Shown: positions 17,127 to 26,365, counted from the stretch's first letter. The stretch: DNA of 64,000 bases from Microcystis panniformis FACHB-1757 (GCF_001264245.1 NZ_CP011339.1:3720001-3784000); one strand, 5' to 3'. Numbers and translations are program-made. Notes: generated by a model from the letters alone, not told the origin.

Positions 17127-17321
17127 TTATACTACCTCTTCGAGAAAATCATAAATTTTGTCTAATTGTTCCAAGGTCACTAAACCGTACTGCCAGAGAA
17201 TCATCGGTAAATGAATTTTATCAGATTGGATCGAGCGCTCGGCCATAGCGATCGATTCTTGGGGAAGGGACAATTCCTCTTGTAGAAATTGTCGGAATTG
17301 GGAATAGGCAATCGTGGACAT
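17127..17321 (-). CDS. DUF2949 family protein
   Basis: 64 aa, starting MSTIAYSQFRQFLQEELSLP. The pattern (FLQEELSLPQESIAMAER, LPMILWQYGLVTLEQLDKIYDFLE) is that of DUF2949, a small, mostly helical, cyanobacterium-specific family of unknown function. It is cytoplasmic, with no signal or cysteine motif. A terminator lies 110 bp downstream. An overlapping frame on the same strand is a shadow. Confidence 0.8.
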   Translation of the reverse strand: MSTIAYSQFRQFLQEELSLPQESIAMAERSIQSDKIHLPMILWQYGLVTLEQLDKIYDFLEEVV

Positions 17322-17684
17322 GGGGGTACTTTTTCCTCAATAGTATATCTCGTAATTTCAATAAAACACCACCTGATCGGTTTCAAGGACAGTTAGTCCT
17401 GGGACCGTTTTTCTGTATCTAAGCTATCTCGATGATAGAGAGTGCTTTTCTAAAAATCGCTGGCTCTCTTACAAATAGTCCCGTTAGATCGAGCATAATT
17501 TTGTCTCTGTTTAATCTATAGCAAGGGTAAAGATTATTCAATCTATGACTTGATAGACTATAAAAATCTTAATCGATATGGTTATATCTTAAACAGTATA
17601 AATGCGTAATAGCTTCTAAAAGCCATACTTATATTTCCAGACAAGGGACACCTTCTATAAGAAAGTTAACACCATTTTCAAAAA
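17322..17684. other. Intergenic region without recognised genes
   Basis: AT-rich, 363 bp. I find no convincing open frame, RNA gene or named repeat. It contains the 5' region of the DUF2949 gene (minus strand) and the 3' flank of the DUF192 gene. Confidence 0.5.
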
Positions 17685-18206
17685 TCAAGGTCTTGAGATA
17701 GACTCAATCTTAATTTTATCTCCTTCTTTCACTCCTAATTCTTTCGCTCGGCCCCCGGCTAGTTCGATCACTTGATTAACCATGGTGTTTGGCCCATAGA
17801 CAGGACAAGGATCCACAGCACAAGGGGGAACATTGAGCAAAACTGCCTTTACTATACCATCTTTTAGAAAAATCATGTCTAGAGGAATCGAGACATTTTT
17901 CATCCAAAACCGGGCCACCAGAGGTTGTGCAAAGGGAAATAGCATACCGCGATTTTTCTCCAAAGACGAGCGATACATTAAACCCTTGGCCTGTTGTTCG
18001 CTGGTTTGAGCCACTTCTAACTCAATCATCTCACCATTAATATCTGCTTTGGCCGTGATCGGTAATATTTGCCCTTGATTCTCAGTCGTAATCTGAGCCA
18101 TTGAACTATTATTACCATTGAGATTAGTCGATTGACAACTCAGCAGCAACAAACCTAAAAATAGTATTAACTTGATCTTGAGCATAAATGATTTTTTACC
18201 AGTCAT
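17685..18206 (-). CDS. DUF192 domain lipoprotein
   Basis: About 173 aa from the ATG at 18206. The segment LILFLGLLLLSCQS is a lipoprotein signal with the lipobox LLSC, so the mature protein is probably lipid-anchored on the outer face of the plasma membrane. The body (GMLFPFAQPLVARFWMKNV, PLDMIFLKDGIVKAV, VIELAGGRAKELGVKEGD) is DUF192, a small beta-barrel domain of unknown function found in many bacterial exported proteins. A further ATG at 18185 starts directly at the signal core and is an alternative. Confidence 0.85.
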   Translation of the reverse strand: MTGKKSFMLKIKLILFLGLLLLSCQSTNLNGNNSSMAQITTENQGQILPITAKADINGEMIELEVAQTSEQQAKGLMYRSSLEKNRGMLFPFAQPLVARFWMKNVSIPLDMIFLKDGIVKAVLLNVPPCAVDPCPVYGPNTMVNQVIELAGGRAKELGVKEGDKIKIESISRP

Positions 18207-18509
18207 CACCAATAGTTATCAATACTTAATTTTTCTAGTATAAGTGGAGAATTAAGCAGATAAGACACTAACACAAAGTGGCGACAGCAAATATAAAGAT
18301 AGTATTAAAAATATCTAGCATGGGGTTGAGCATCCTTCCTTGAGGAGAGGGGCAGGATTGCTAGAACGTATATACTAGGAAAATTCTCAAAGTTATTGGC
18401 CGATTTTCCCCCTCAATTTTGCCCTAGTCCGGCAGCAGTCGATCGCCTTCGTGGGTTAAAATACCACTTATCTATATGATCGATTATTGTAGGCTCAGGA
18501 GCAATCACC

Positions 18510-18623
18510 ATGACCGCGGAAAGTATGTTATTTAATGGGCCGATCGTGGCGATCGTTCTCGTCCTCGTCGGATTAGCTTGGGGTTTTCTCCTCCTCAAAA
18601 TCCAAGGTGGAGAAGCGGAATAG
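18510..18623 (+). CDS. petM: Cytochrome b6f complex subunit PetM
   Basis: 37 aa beginning MTAESMLFNGPIVAIV and ending KIQGGEAE. The start MTAESML and the single membrane helix followed by GLAWGFLLLK(I/L)QG match cyanobacterial PetM, subunit VII of the cytochrome b6f complex in the thylakoid membrane. It is a structural subunit of the complex that links the photosystems. It is far shorter than usual ORF cut-offs. The 5' region (18213-18509) has no other gene; a minus-strand open frame across it is a shadow. Confidence 0.92.
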   Translation: MTAESMLFNGPIVAIVLVLVGLAWGFLLLKIQGGEAE

Positions 18624-18728
18624 CTTGTTTTTCGGTTCATGGTTACTTTATTAGTAATCATGAACTACTTTTTCCCCATCAAAAGTAATTAAGAGAAAAT
18701 CAATAACTAAAATTTTATAGCTATACCT

Positions 18729-19088
18729 ATGACCACTCCCACGATCGAGTTTTTTGTCGGTTTATCAGAAGAATTAAGCGGTGTTAGTCTCCGCAAAAAT
18801 AAAAGTACCGGGATTCGCAATGTCCTGATGACTTTTAAAACCCTGAAAGCGATCGAACGTTTCCAAAGTTTCACCACCCGTACCTACGGTGATCTCCGTC
18901 TCACCGATGAGGAAGGAGTGATTACAGTTATTCCCAACTCGACTAAGTTTATTTTTGGAGGAGATGAAGGGGATGAAATTCAACGGGTAGAATGTGGTTT
19001 TGAAATCACCGATGAACACTGGGAGCGTTTTATGCGCTTTATGAATCGTTACGCGGCAGCTAACGGGATGGGTTATCAGGATAAGTGA
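18729..19088 (+). CDS. psb28: Photosystem II assembly protein Psb28
   Basis: 119 aa. The sequence TIEFFVGLSEELSGVSLRK, then FIFGGDEGDEIQRVECGFEI and ERFMRFMNRYAAANG, is the Psb28 (Psb13/ycf79) family. Psb28 is a peripheral thylakoid protein that binds PSII assembly intermediates (CP47/RC47) and helps biogenesis and repair. Its length is normal. It lies 105 bp after petM in the same direction; both serve photosynthetic electron transport. A tandem repeat array follows the stop codon. Confidence 0.95.
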   Translation: MTTPTIEFFVGLSEELSGVSLRKNKSTGIRNVLMTFKTLKAIERFQSFTTRTYGDLRLTDEEGVITVIPNSTKFIFGGDEGDEIQRVECGFEITDEHWERFMRFMNRYAAANGMGYQDK

Positions 19089-19096
19089 GAAGTGGG

Positions 19097-19206
19097 GTGA
19101 TGGGGTGTAGGGTGTAGGGTGTAGGGTGTGGGGTGTGGGGTGTGGGGAGATAGGGGAATGGGGAAATTTCAACTAAAACCCTAAAACCCTAAAACCCTAA
19201 AACCCC
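19097..19206. repeat. Tandem repeats (GGGTGTA/GGGTGTG)n and (AAAACCCTA)n
   Basis: A 7-bp GGGTGTA/G array (19097-19148) is followed, after a short gap, by a 9-bp AAAACCCTA array (19173-19206). They fill the space between psb28 and the epimerase gene. The long minus-strand frame across them is a repeat artefact. Confidence 0.85.
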
Positions 19207-19274
19207 AACTCTCAACTCCTGAATTCTGATAGTTAAAAACCAGCTAAAATAAGGATAAATTTAGTCAAGAAACC

Positions 19275-20222
19275 ATGAAAATAGCGATTACTGGGGCGAC
19301 GGGATTTGTGGGTAGTCGATTGGTGGTCAAACTCTATGATCGCGGCGATGACATCCTAATTTTGACTCGCAATCCCGATAAAGCCCTAAGAATGTACCCA
19401 AAGTCAATCTATCCTAAGATAGAGATTATTCCCTATATCGCCACAGAATCGGGGGATTGGCAAAAAGAGATTTCCGGATGTGACGCAGTGATTAATCTAG
19501 CGGGAGAACCGATTTCGGAACGCTGGACCGGTGAAGCAAAACGAGCAATCGTCGCTAGTCGGCAAATCGGCACCGAGAAAATTGTCGAGGCGATCTCGCG
19601 TAGCGAGCGCGTTGCGACCGCACTTGCCGCCCAGAAACCGAAAGTTTTAATTAACTCCTCGGCGATCGGTTACTATGGAACCAGTGAAACCGCTAGTTTT
19701 GACGAAAATAGCCCTCCCGGTGGCGATTTTCTAGCAGATGTCTGTAAAAAGTGGGAAACAGCCGCCCAAAAAGTTAAAGATTACGGCACTCGTTTAGTCA
19801 TTCTTCGCACGGGTATTGTTTTAGGCAATGGGGGTGCTTTAGGGAAAATGATCCCACCCTTCAAACTTTTTGCCGGCGGTCCGATTGGCAGCGGTCGTCA
19901 GTGGTTTTCTTGGATTCATCGGGATGATTTAATTAATTTAATTATCTATTGTCTAGATCGCCCAGAAATTAACGGTACTTTCAACGCTACTGCACCCAAT
20001 CCCGTCCGGATGAAAGAATTCTGTCAGATTTTAGGGGAAGTAATGAAGCGTCCTTCTTGGTTGCCAGTGCCGGATTTTGCCCTGGAAATTCTCTTGGGAG
20101 AAGGAGCAAAAATCGTCTTAGAAGGTCAAGAAGTGCTGCCAAAAGCCACTCAAGCGATCGGTTTTGACTATCGTTATCCTAATCTAGAAGCGGCCTTAGA
20201 GGAAATTGTCCCGAAAATGTAG
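19275..20222 (+). CDS. TIGR01777 family NAD(P)-dependent epimerase/dehydratase-like protein
   Basis: 315 aa. Rossmann motif ITGATGFVGSRL is at the N-terminus. INSSAIGYYG carries the active-site region, and the C-terminal SDR-extended part includes WFSWIHRDDLINLI and FNATAPNPV. This is the TIGR01777 subgroup (E. coli YfcH-like; the plant relative is the chloroplast division protein GC1/SulA). The substrate is unknown. Around residues 107-118 there is an extra stretch (AISRSERVATALAAQ) encoded by a palindromic DNA segment (CTCGCGTAGCGAG at 19595-19607), which looks like an in-frame insertion of a small repeat. Confidence 0.87.
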   Translation: MKIAITGATGFVGSRLVVKLYDRGDDILILTRNPDKALRMYPKSIYPKIEIIPYIATESGDWQKEISGCDAVINLAGEPISERWTGEAKRAIVASRQIGTEKIVEAISRSERVATALAAQKPKVLINSSAIGYYGTSETASFDENSPPGGDFLADVCKKWETAAQKVKDYGTRLVILRTGIVLGNGGALGKMIPPFKLFAGGPIGSGRQWFSWIHRDDLINLIIYCLDRPEINGTFNATAPNPVRMKEFCQILGEVMKRPSWLPVPDFALEILLGEGAKIVLEGQEVLPKATQAIGFDYRYPNLEAALEEIVPKM

Positions 20223-20258
20223 AAAGATGATACCCTAGCCGGCCCCAGTGTTCTCAAT

Positions 20259-20984
20259 CTATTTTTCACTCCAGACGGGATGGGAGAATAAAGAGGCGGC
20301 CACTCTCACCCCGCGCAGTTGATTTAACAGGGGTAAATGGCCCACGGGAGCGCTTAAATCCCAGATAAATTCCTGCGGGTATTTCGTCCAATTATTGCCA
20401 TTTTTCCAGCCAATTTTCGGCCAGAGTTTCGGGAAATCTTGACCGACACCGAGCCATAATTTGCGCTGCACCGACCAACCGAATTTTCCTTCCGAATGAA
20501 CTAACCAAAGATGATCAATAGTCTGAATGTCAACCTTGGGAAAAGCTTCCACTTCCGTAAAATAGACCCATTTCCTCTGTATTGCTCCTTCTCCTGCTAA
20601 TTCACAGAGTTTTTGACGGGTGAGACTATCGGCAGTTTGAAAATCCTGTTTAGCCAATAATTCCTGTAAAAGTCGATAATCGATACCTTTAGCACTATCG
20701 AGGGGAACAATACCCGTGGGGAAATAATTAGCTAAAAATTCCTGGCTCTGAGCGCTATTATCTTGATAGAGCAATTGATAAGCCTTACCTGTCACCAGAT
20801 TAACAGGAGTGGGGCGCTCGGCTAATAAAAAATCTCTCAATACGGTTAGGCCACCTTCTCCGGTTCCGGCTAATTGTGTCAGGATCTGTAATTGATTTTT
20901 CGGCGACTCGGTGGCTAATTGACTCATCTTACGGGTAATATCCTCGCTTTGTTCTTCTACTAACACGCCATTCTGGTCAGTCAT
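20259..20984 (-). CDS. gun4: GUN4 domain protein, Mg-chelatase regulator
   Basis: 241 aa. The N-terminal helical bundle (residues 1-80) is followed by the GUN4 porphyrin-binding domain (GIDYRLLQELLAKQDFQTAD, TRQKLCELAGEGA, VEAFPKVDIQTIDHLWLVHS, KFGWSVQRKLW). GUN4 binds protoporphyrin IX and Mg-protoporphyrin and stimulates the ChlH subunit of magnesium chelatase in chlorophyll synthesis. The two-domain length matches the characterised Synechocystis protein (about 233 aa). It is convergent with the epimerase gene, 36 bp away. Confidence 0.93.
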   Translation of the reverse strand: MTDQNGVLVEEQSEDITRKMSQLATESPKNQLQILTQLAGTGEGGLTVLRDFLLAERPTPVNLVTGKAYQLLYQDNSAQSQEFLANYFPTGIVPLDSAKGIDYRLLQELLAKQDFQTADSLTRQKLCELAGEGAIQRKWVYFTEVEAFPKVDIQTIDHLWLVHSEGKFGWSVQRKLWLGVGQDFPKLWPKIGWKNGNNWTKYPQEFIWDLSAPVGHLPLLNQLRGVRVAASLFSHPVWSEK

Positions 20985-21212
20985 ATCATCACTTTTAAGA
21001 CCACTCCTTCAATACTATTACCACTATTTCGGGGTGGCTGCTCGATTTTTTCCTGACAAAAAAGGGATTTTTAGCGGGTCGTTGATCGTACACTGAAAGA
21101 GAGAACTATTTTGGTTATCTAGATCACCGACGGTCAAAATTCCCTCAACTGAATCGGGGATGCGCGGAGATTGTAACAAAATTTATCGATTTATTGACAA
21201 AAAACACCGCTC

Positions 21213-22616
21213 ATGCTATCAACTGAACCTAAAATCAACAATTCCGGACAAAAATATTTAGCCTATCAAGATTGTCTATCCCCGAATCAAACCCTGTTCC
21301 CCCTGACAGCCAAGGTTAATAACCGCGATTGTCTAGAAATCGGTGGTTGTGATGTGACCACCCTAGTGGAACTTTTCGGTTCACCCTTGTATATTGTCGA
21401 TGAAGTCACCCTCCGCACTGCCTGTCGTCAATACCTGCAAGGTTTCCAGACTCATTATCCCGGAGAATCTAGGGTAATTTATGCCTCGAAAGCGTGGAAT
21501 TGTCTGGCTGTATCGGCCGTGGTCGCTAGGGAGGGATTAGGTTTTGATGTGGTGTCGGCCGGAGAAATTCACACGGTGTTAACCGCTTTAGACCAGATCA
21601 ATAAAACCGCTGTGCCGATATACTTTCATGGTAATAACAAATCGAGCGCCGAGTTAGAATATGCGCTCGAGCATAACTGCATTATTATCGTTGATAACTG
21701 GCTAGAGTTAGAAAATCTGGTTAAATTAGGCGAAAACCGTCCTGATACCCCTATTCCGATCCTCTTGCGCTTAACCCCCGGCATCGAGTGCCACACCCAC
21801 GAATATATTCGCACGGGTCACTTAGACAGTAAATTTGGTTTTGACCCTCATCAAATCGAAGCGGTATTTGACTATGTTTTAGCTCATCCGCTGCTGAATT
21901 GTCTGGGTTTACACGCTCACATCGGTTCCCAGATTTTTGAACGTCAACCCCACCAAGACTTAGCCGCTGTCTTGGCAGATTGGTTTAAATTAGGTTTAGA
22001 ACGGGGTTTACCCCTACAGCAATTAAACGTCGGGGGTGGTTTAGGAATTCGCTACCTCGAAAGTGATGACCCCCCAAGTATCGAGGAATGGGTGCAAGCG
22101 GTGTCCTTAGCAGTGGCCAAAGCTTGTCAGGAAAGAGGTATCGCTTATCCGCTGCTCATTGCCGAACCGGGACGTTCTCTGATTGCCACCGCTTGCGTAA
22201 CGGCCTATACAGTGGGTAATCGCAAAGAAATCCCCGAAATCCGCACCTATATCGCCGTCGATGGCGGAATGTCCGACAATCCCCGACCGATTACCTATCA
22301 ATCGGTTTACCGGGCCGTGGTCGCCAATAAAATGAGTCAAGAATGTCAGGAAGTGGTGACAATAGCTGGAAAACACTGTGAATCTGGCGATATTCTAATT
22401 AAGGATATTGCGCTACCGAAAACCAACCCGGGGGATATTTTAGTGGTTTTAGCCACGGGAGCCTATAACTACAGTATGGCTTCTAATTACAACCGCTTAC
22501 CCCGTCCGGCGGCGGTAATTGTCCAAAATGGAGAAGCTAATCTGATCCTCGAACGGGAAAATCTGGCGGCTCTGCTGCGTCAAGACCGCCTACCCACTCG
22601 ACTCTCCTTGATGTAA
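21213..22616 (+). CDS. lysA: Diaminopimelate decarboxylase
   Basis: 467 aa. PLP-dependent fold III decarboxylase: the Lys of VIYASKAWNCLAV is the Schiff-base lysine region, and HAHIGSQI and NVGGGLGIRY are characteristic. The C-terminal domain carries CESGDIL and ATGAYNYSMASNYN. It converts meso-diaminopimelate to lysine, the last step of lysine synthesis. The N-terminus is about 40 aa longer than in E. coli, as in other cyanobacteria. The next gene (cdaA) begins about 20 bp after the stop and is likely cotranscribed. Confidence 0.95.
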   Translation: MLSTEPKINNSGQKYLAYQDCLSPNQTLFPLTAKVNNRDCLEIGGCDVTTLVELFGSPLYIVDEVTLRTACRQYLQGFQTHYPGESRVIYASKAWNCLAVSAVVAREGLGFDVVSAGEIHTVLTALDQINKTAVPIYFHGNNKSSAELEYALEHNCIIIVDNWLELENLVKLGENRPDTPIPILLRLTPGIECHTHEYIRTGHLDSKFGFDPHQIEAVFDYVLAHPLLNCLGLHAHIGSQIFERQPHQDLAAVLADWFKLGLERGLPLQQLNVGGGLGIRYLESDDPPSIEEWVQAVSLAVAKACQERGIAYPLLIAEPGRSLIATACVTAYTVGNRKEIPEIRTYIAVDGGMSDNPRPITYQSVYRAVVANKMSQECQEVVTIAGKHCESGDILIKDIALPKTNPGDILVVLATGAYNYSMASNYNRLPRPAAVIVQNGEANLILERENLAALLRQDRLPTRLSLM

Positions 22617-22637
22617 ACCTCATCGCCATTGTCCCCC

Positions 22638-23557
22638 ATGTCGGGTTTTTTTCTGGACCCTCGCCGGTTATTGTCCTGGATTCTCAGCCATGGTCTGTCA
22701 TTGCTAGACTTTGGGTTAGTTCTCCTCCTTACCTATATGCTGCTGCTAATTATCGGCGAGCGGCGTACTTTTTGGATGGTGCGGGGACTAATCTATTTAA
22801 TGCTGGCCTCGGTGATTAGCGATGCCCTAGGATTGCGCTTGCTGGGGTTAGTCCTAGAAAAATTGATTTTGGGGTCGGCCGTGGCCATCGCTGTGATTTT
22901 TCAGTCAGAATTCCGCCGTTTTTTAGAATTATTGGGCAAAGGTCAAGTGTGGGAATTATTTAAAAAAAGTTCCCCCACTCCCAAGACCGATAATGTCATT
23001 GATGAGTTAGTGGACGCGGTGAAGGATCTATCTCAAAATCGCACCGGCGCGCTGATGGTATTAGAAACCAGTGGCAATCTCGACACCAAGGTGTTTGTCA
23101 ATCCGGGGGTGACGCTAAATGGCGAAGTATCTAAGGAATTAATTCAAACTATTTTTCAAACTAAAACTTTACTGCACGATGGGGCCGTCTTTATCCGCGG
23201 CGATCGAGTGGTGGCCGCTGGTGTTATTCTACCCCTATCGGAGCGCAGTACCTCTAGGCAATTAGGCACCCGTCATCGGGCAGCCATGGGCATTACCGAA
23301 AGGCTAGATAATTGTATCTGTATTGTGGTTTCTGAGGAAACTGGCTCGATTTCCCTCGCGTCGGGGGTAATTTGGATCGGCCTTTAACCAGTAGTAAACT
23401 AAAAGAGCTGCTCGAAGCGAAGTTTTCTCCGTCGGGAGAGGGGGAAGTGGTCGCACCGAGTTGGGGACGTTTAGGGCGTACAATTGGCTTAAAAGGTCGT
23501 CTAATCTTAGAAAAATTCTCCCGTTCGCCCAGCGCAACCCCGAAAGATAGAAAATGA
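22638..23557 (+). CDS. cdaA: Diadenylate cyclase CdaA (broken by a 1-base frameshift in the given sequence)
   Basis: Three N-terminal membrane helices precede the DAC domain with LHDGAVFIRGD and GTRHRAAMGI, the DGA and RHR motifs that make cyclic di-AMP from ATP. In the given sequence the frame ends early at 23387 after SLASGVIWIGL. The expected continuation RPLTSSKLKELLEAKF is open in the next frame up to 23557. Adding one G to the G5 run at 23363-23367 restores SLASGGNLDRPLTSSKL and a 306-aa protein of normal length. Its stop then overlaps the uppS start as ATGA, as is usual in operons. A TTG at 22629 is an alternative start. A consensus error is more likely than a real mutation. Confidence 0.85.
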
Positions 23558-24303
23558 CTGTTAAACCGAGCTTATCACCAGAATTACCTACGGATTTAGA
23601 TAAAAACCGTTTGCCTCAGCACGTCGCAGTGATTATGGATGGGAACGGTCGTTGGGCGAAAAATCGTGGTTTACCCCGGATTATGGGCCATCAACGGGGA
23701 GTAGATGCACTCAAAGACTTGCTGCGCTGTTGTCGCGACTGGGGGATTCCCGCTTTAACTGCTTATGCTTTTTCGACGGAAAATTGGGGTCGTCCCCTGG
23801 AGGAAGTAGAGTTTTTAATGACTCTATTCGAGCGGGTTTTGCGGCGGGAATTAGAAGAAATGATGCAGCAAAATGTCAAAATTCGCTTTATTGGTAATTT
23901 ATCAGCCTTGCCAGAGTCTTTAAGACGGGAAATTGCTAAATCTCAAGCAGAAACTAGCAAAAATTCCGGTATTCAATTTACGGTGGCTACTAATTATGGT
24001 GGCCGAGAGGAGATCGTGCAAGCTTGTCAGGCGATCGCTCGTCAGGTGCAACAGGGTTTAGTCTCCCCAGAAGCGATCGATGAATCTCTCTTTGAACAGT
24101 ATCTTTATACTGCTGGGATTCCTAACCCAGACCTGTTAATTCGCAGTAGTGGGGAAATGCGAATTAGTAATTTTTTACTATGGCAAATGGCCTACGCGGA
24201 AATCTATGTTACTGACACCCTCTGGCCCGATTTCGATCGAGTGCAATTTCACCGCGCTTTAAAAGATTATCAGGGTCGTCATCGTCGTTTTGGCAAATTA
24301 TAG
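23554..24303 (+). CDS. uppS: Isoprenyl (undecaprenyl diphosphate) synthase
   Basis: 249 aa. HVAVIMDGNGRWAKNRGLPR contains the diphosphate-binding motif, and AYAFSTENWGRP plus LLIRSSGEMRISNFLLWQMAYAEIY complete the cis-prenyltransferase signature. It makes the C55 (or similar) lipid carrier used for peptidoglycan and glycan export. Its ATG overlaps the restored cdaA stop by four bases. The lysA-cdaA-uppS order is thus one transcription unit tied to cell-wall supply (DAP, c-di-AMP, lipid carrier). Confidence 0.96.
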   Translation: MTVKPSLSPELPTDLDKNRLPQHVAVIMDGNGRWAKNRGLPRIMGHQRGVDALKDLLRCCRDWGIPALTAYAFSTENWGRPLEEVEFLMTLFERVLRRELEEMMQQNVKIRFIGNLSALPESLRREIAKSQAETSKNSGIQFTVATNYGGREEIVQACQAIARQVQQGLVSPEAIDESLFEQYLYTAGIPNPDLLIRSSGEMRISNFLLWQMAYAEIYVTDTLWPDFDRVQFHRALKDYQGRHRRFGKL

Positions 24304-24545
24304 AGCCTGCAGCCCAAATTTAGCGAAATAGCCACTGTGGAGCAGTTAAAGGACAATTTTTGATTTTTCACTTTTAATCTTAAATTACTCCCTAGGGCAA
24401 CGGTTAAACTGCGACGAGAGGTCGTTTGTGATCTGCTCGATTTCCCCAATACGGTAATCCGTAAACCGGCTGCAGCTAGACTTTTTCCCCGGCTAAAATA
24501 AAATAGGGGGGAGAATAACTATCGATGATAAGCAGTTTTAAGATT
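24304..24545. other. Intergenic region with possible gene remnant
   Basis: 242 bp. A short frame reading VKLRREVVCDLLDFP then NTVIRKPAAARLF (about 24402-24500) and another reading FSEIATVEQLKDNF look protein-like but are separated by stops. I cannot assign them. A purine-rich GGGGGGAG near 24506 could be a Shine-Dalgarno for the gene that follows. Confidence 0.35.
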
Positions 24546-24860
24546 ATGGGATTCTTTGACTCAGAAGTGGTTCAACAGGAAGCTAGACAGCTATTTGAGG
24601 ATTACCAGTCTCTCACACAACTGGGCAGCGAGTACGGGAAATTCGATCGAGAGGGTAAAATCATCTTTATCGATAGGATGGAGGAGTTAATGGAACGCTA
24701 CAAGATATTTATGAAGCGTTTTGAGTTATCTGAGGATTTTTCCGCCCAAATGACCGTAGAACAGCTAAAAACCCAATTAGGTCAATTTGGCATGACTCCG
24801 CAAATGATGTTCGACCAAATGCAGCAAACCCTTGAGCGGATGAAGGCAGAAATTCGCTAA
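24546..24860 (+). CDS. DUF1825 family protein
   Basis: 104 aa from the ATG at 24546 (MGFFDSEVVQQEARQLFEDY). DUF1825 is a small, all-helical, cyanobacterium-specific family of unknown function; members usually begin MGFFDS, so I prefer this start. An in-frame ATG at 24525, about 12 bp after a GGGGGGAG tract, would add seven residues and has the better ribosome-binding site. The protein is soluble and acidic, with no cysteines or signal. Confidence 0.85.
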   Translation: MGFFDSEVVQQEARQLFEDYQSLTQLGSEYGKFDREGKIIFIDRMEELMERYKIFMKRFELSEDFSAQMTVEQLKTQLGQFGMTPQMMFDQMQQTLERMKAEIR

Positions 24861-24990
24861 AATTGCCGATATTTATCGGGTATTGGCTGTCTTTTGCCCG
24901 ATAATGGCCTCTCCAGTTTACCGCTCAGAAATTTGGGGTTTCTGCGGTTTTTCGAGAACGATGATCTAATAATTTTAAGTAGGTTAGCTG

Positions 24991-26106
24991 ATGAACTCCA
25001 GGCCAGATTCACAAGAGAATATTGAGCCACCTCAGTATAGTGAAAAAACTAACCGCATTCAGGCGATCAGTCAACTGATTAAGGCGATAACCCCGTTAAT
25101 TTGGGCTATAGTTGTTCTAGTGGTTATCGTGCCTCTTTTAGGGAAAATTTGGCTAGGAACTGCCAGCAATGAACCATTAAAAACTAAGGTTGCTACCGAA
25201 ACTAACCTAGAGATTCCCATCACTATACCCCAAAAATCTAACAGTCAAATCGATCGAGAAATTAGCCAAGCTTTACAGACAGCGAGAGCCAATTCTCAAA
25301 GCTTTGCCCTAGGAGAAATTGAGGGATGGGTGGAGGAGTTGATGACAAGAGTAGATCAGGGTTTTTTGCCTTGGTATTTTAACTATTTCAATCAAAAACA
25401 ATTTGAGGGTAAGGCCTTTTTAAGCGGATTATACTCCTCGATCGCTCACTGGGTCAATACAGATAATCCACCCCCGGAACAGGTGGTGGCAGAAAATTTG
25501 ACCAAAACTATTCAAACCGAGTTTACTAAACGGGTAATTCGTCCCCAAGAGGCCCAATTACGTCTAGAGAGAATTACTAGGGATGCCGTTAATTTATATG
25601 TCAGTAATTTAAGCAATGAATTAGAGAATATTCAGGCCAGTTATCAAATTCCCCAAGGCAAATGGGATCGTTATCTTGGTGATATAGCCATAACAATTCA
25701 AGATACCGAGGGCAATATTTCTAACACATCAATTAAACTTTTAGTCGGTGGTGCCACTGCTTTGGGAGTTAAATCTCTGATCCCAGTGATGAAAGTGGGC
25801 AGCACAGTTTATTTGTCCCTAGCGGGAAAAACGGGGGCGAAAATTGCCACTAAAACTGGTGGAGCAGTAGCGAGTAGTTTTGGGGCAGAATTAATAGATC
25901 CAATCGTGGGAATTGGTTTGATAATTTGGTATTTATGGGACTATCAGCACACGGTAAACATTGAAAAACCAATTCTGCGGGATGCCATTTTTAATTATTT
26001 ACAAGAAGTCAAATATGATCTAGTCAATAATCATCAAGGTAGCGTCCTTTCCTCTATTTATCAAATTGAAGCCAGTGTCAATAAATCCTTAGTGAGAACC
26101 TATTAA
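24991..26106 (+). CDS. Hypothetical membrane protein, 371 aa
   Basis: I do not recognise this family. Residues 1-30 are polar. A membrane helix (LIWAIVVLVVIVPLLGKIWL) lies near 33-52. A long helical periplasmic or cytoplasmic stretch with many Gln/Asn/Glu follows (DREISQALQTARANSQSF, RLERITRDAVNLYVSNL). The C-terminal third is glycine-rich and hydrophobic (VGGATALGVKSLIPVMK, GLIIWYLWDYQH). The Gly-rich helices could insert in a membrane, as in some pore-forming or phage-shock proteins, but this is only a guess. It is isolated from its neighbours by 130 and 570 bp. Confidence 0.65.
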   Translation: MNSRPDSQENIEPPQYSEKTNRIQAISQLIKAITPLIWAIVVLVVIVPLLGKIWLGTASNEPLKTKVATETNLEIPITIPQKSNSQIDREISQALQTARANSQSFALGEIEGWVEELMTRVDQGFLPWYFNYFNQKQFEGKAFLSGLYSSIAHWVNTDNPPPEQVVAENLTKTIQTEFTKRVIRPQEAQLRLERITRDAVNLYVSNLSNELENIQASYQIPQGKWDRYLGDIAITIQDTEGNISNTSIKLLVGGATALGVKSLIPVMKVGSTVYLSLAGKTGAKIATKTGGAVASSFGAELIDPIVGIGLIIWYLWDYQHTVNIEKPILRDAIFNYLQEVKYDLVNNHQGSVLSSIYQIEASVNKSLVRTY

Positions 26107-26221
26107 TGTATCTTTTCACTTTCCAAGGTTTATTAACACAAGTTTAGATACTTTAAAAATGAAACTTAGAGTAAGATTTGAATCTAGAAAAATTGACTCA
26201 GCTTTGAGGTGAATTTACCGA

Positions 26222-26365
26222 TTGTGGAATCAATTTGAAAATGGGTTATTTCGTTTTTGTAAATATAATAGTCGAGACCTAAATTTTTTGATTTATTTAT
26301 TAATAATTTTAATTTCTCTTCCCTTTCTTGTTGTTTTTTTATCTATTAGTGAGGACAAAGATTAA
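26222..26365 (+). CDS. Possible 47-aa small membrane protein (TTG start)
   Basis: A frame from TTG at 26222 to TAA at 26363-26365 encodes a polar N-terminus (LWNQFENGLFRF), one strongly hydrophobic segment (FLIYLLIILISLPFLVVFL) and an acidic tail SISEDKD. GAGGTGA lies about 8 bp upstream of the TTG. No ATG is available in the frame. It could be a genuine small single-pass protein or chance in AT-rich DNA. Confidence 0.3.
   Translation: MWNQFENGLFRFCKYNSRDLNFLIYLLIILISLPFLVVFLSISEDKD

Noticed and set aside
24304..24500. Protein-like fragments after uppS
   Set aside because: Too short, separated by stops and unassignable; kept only as an intergenic note.
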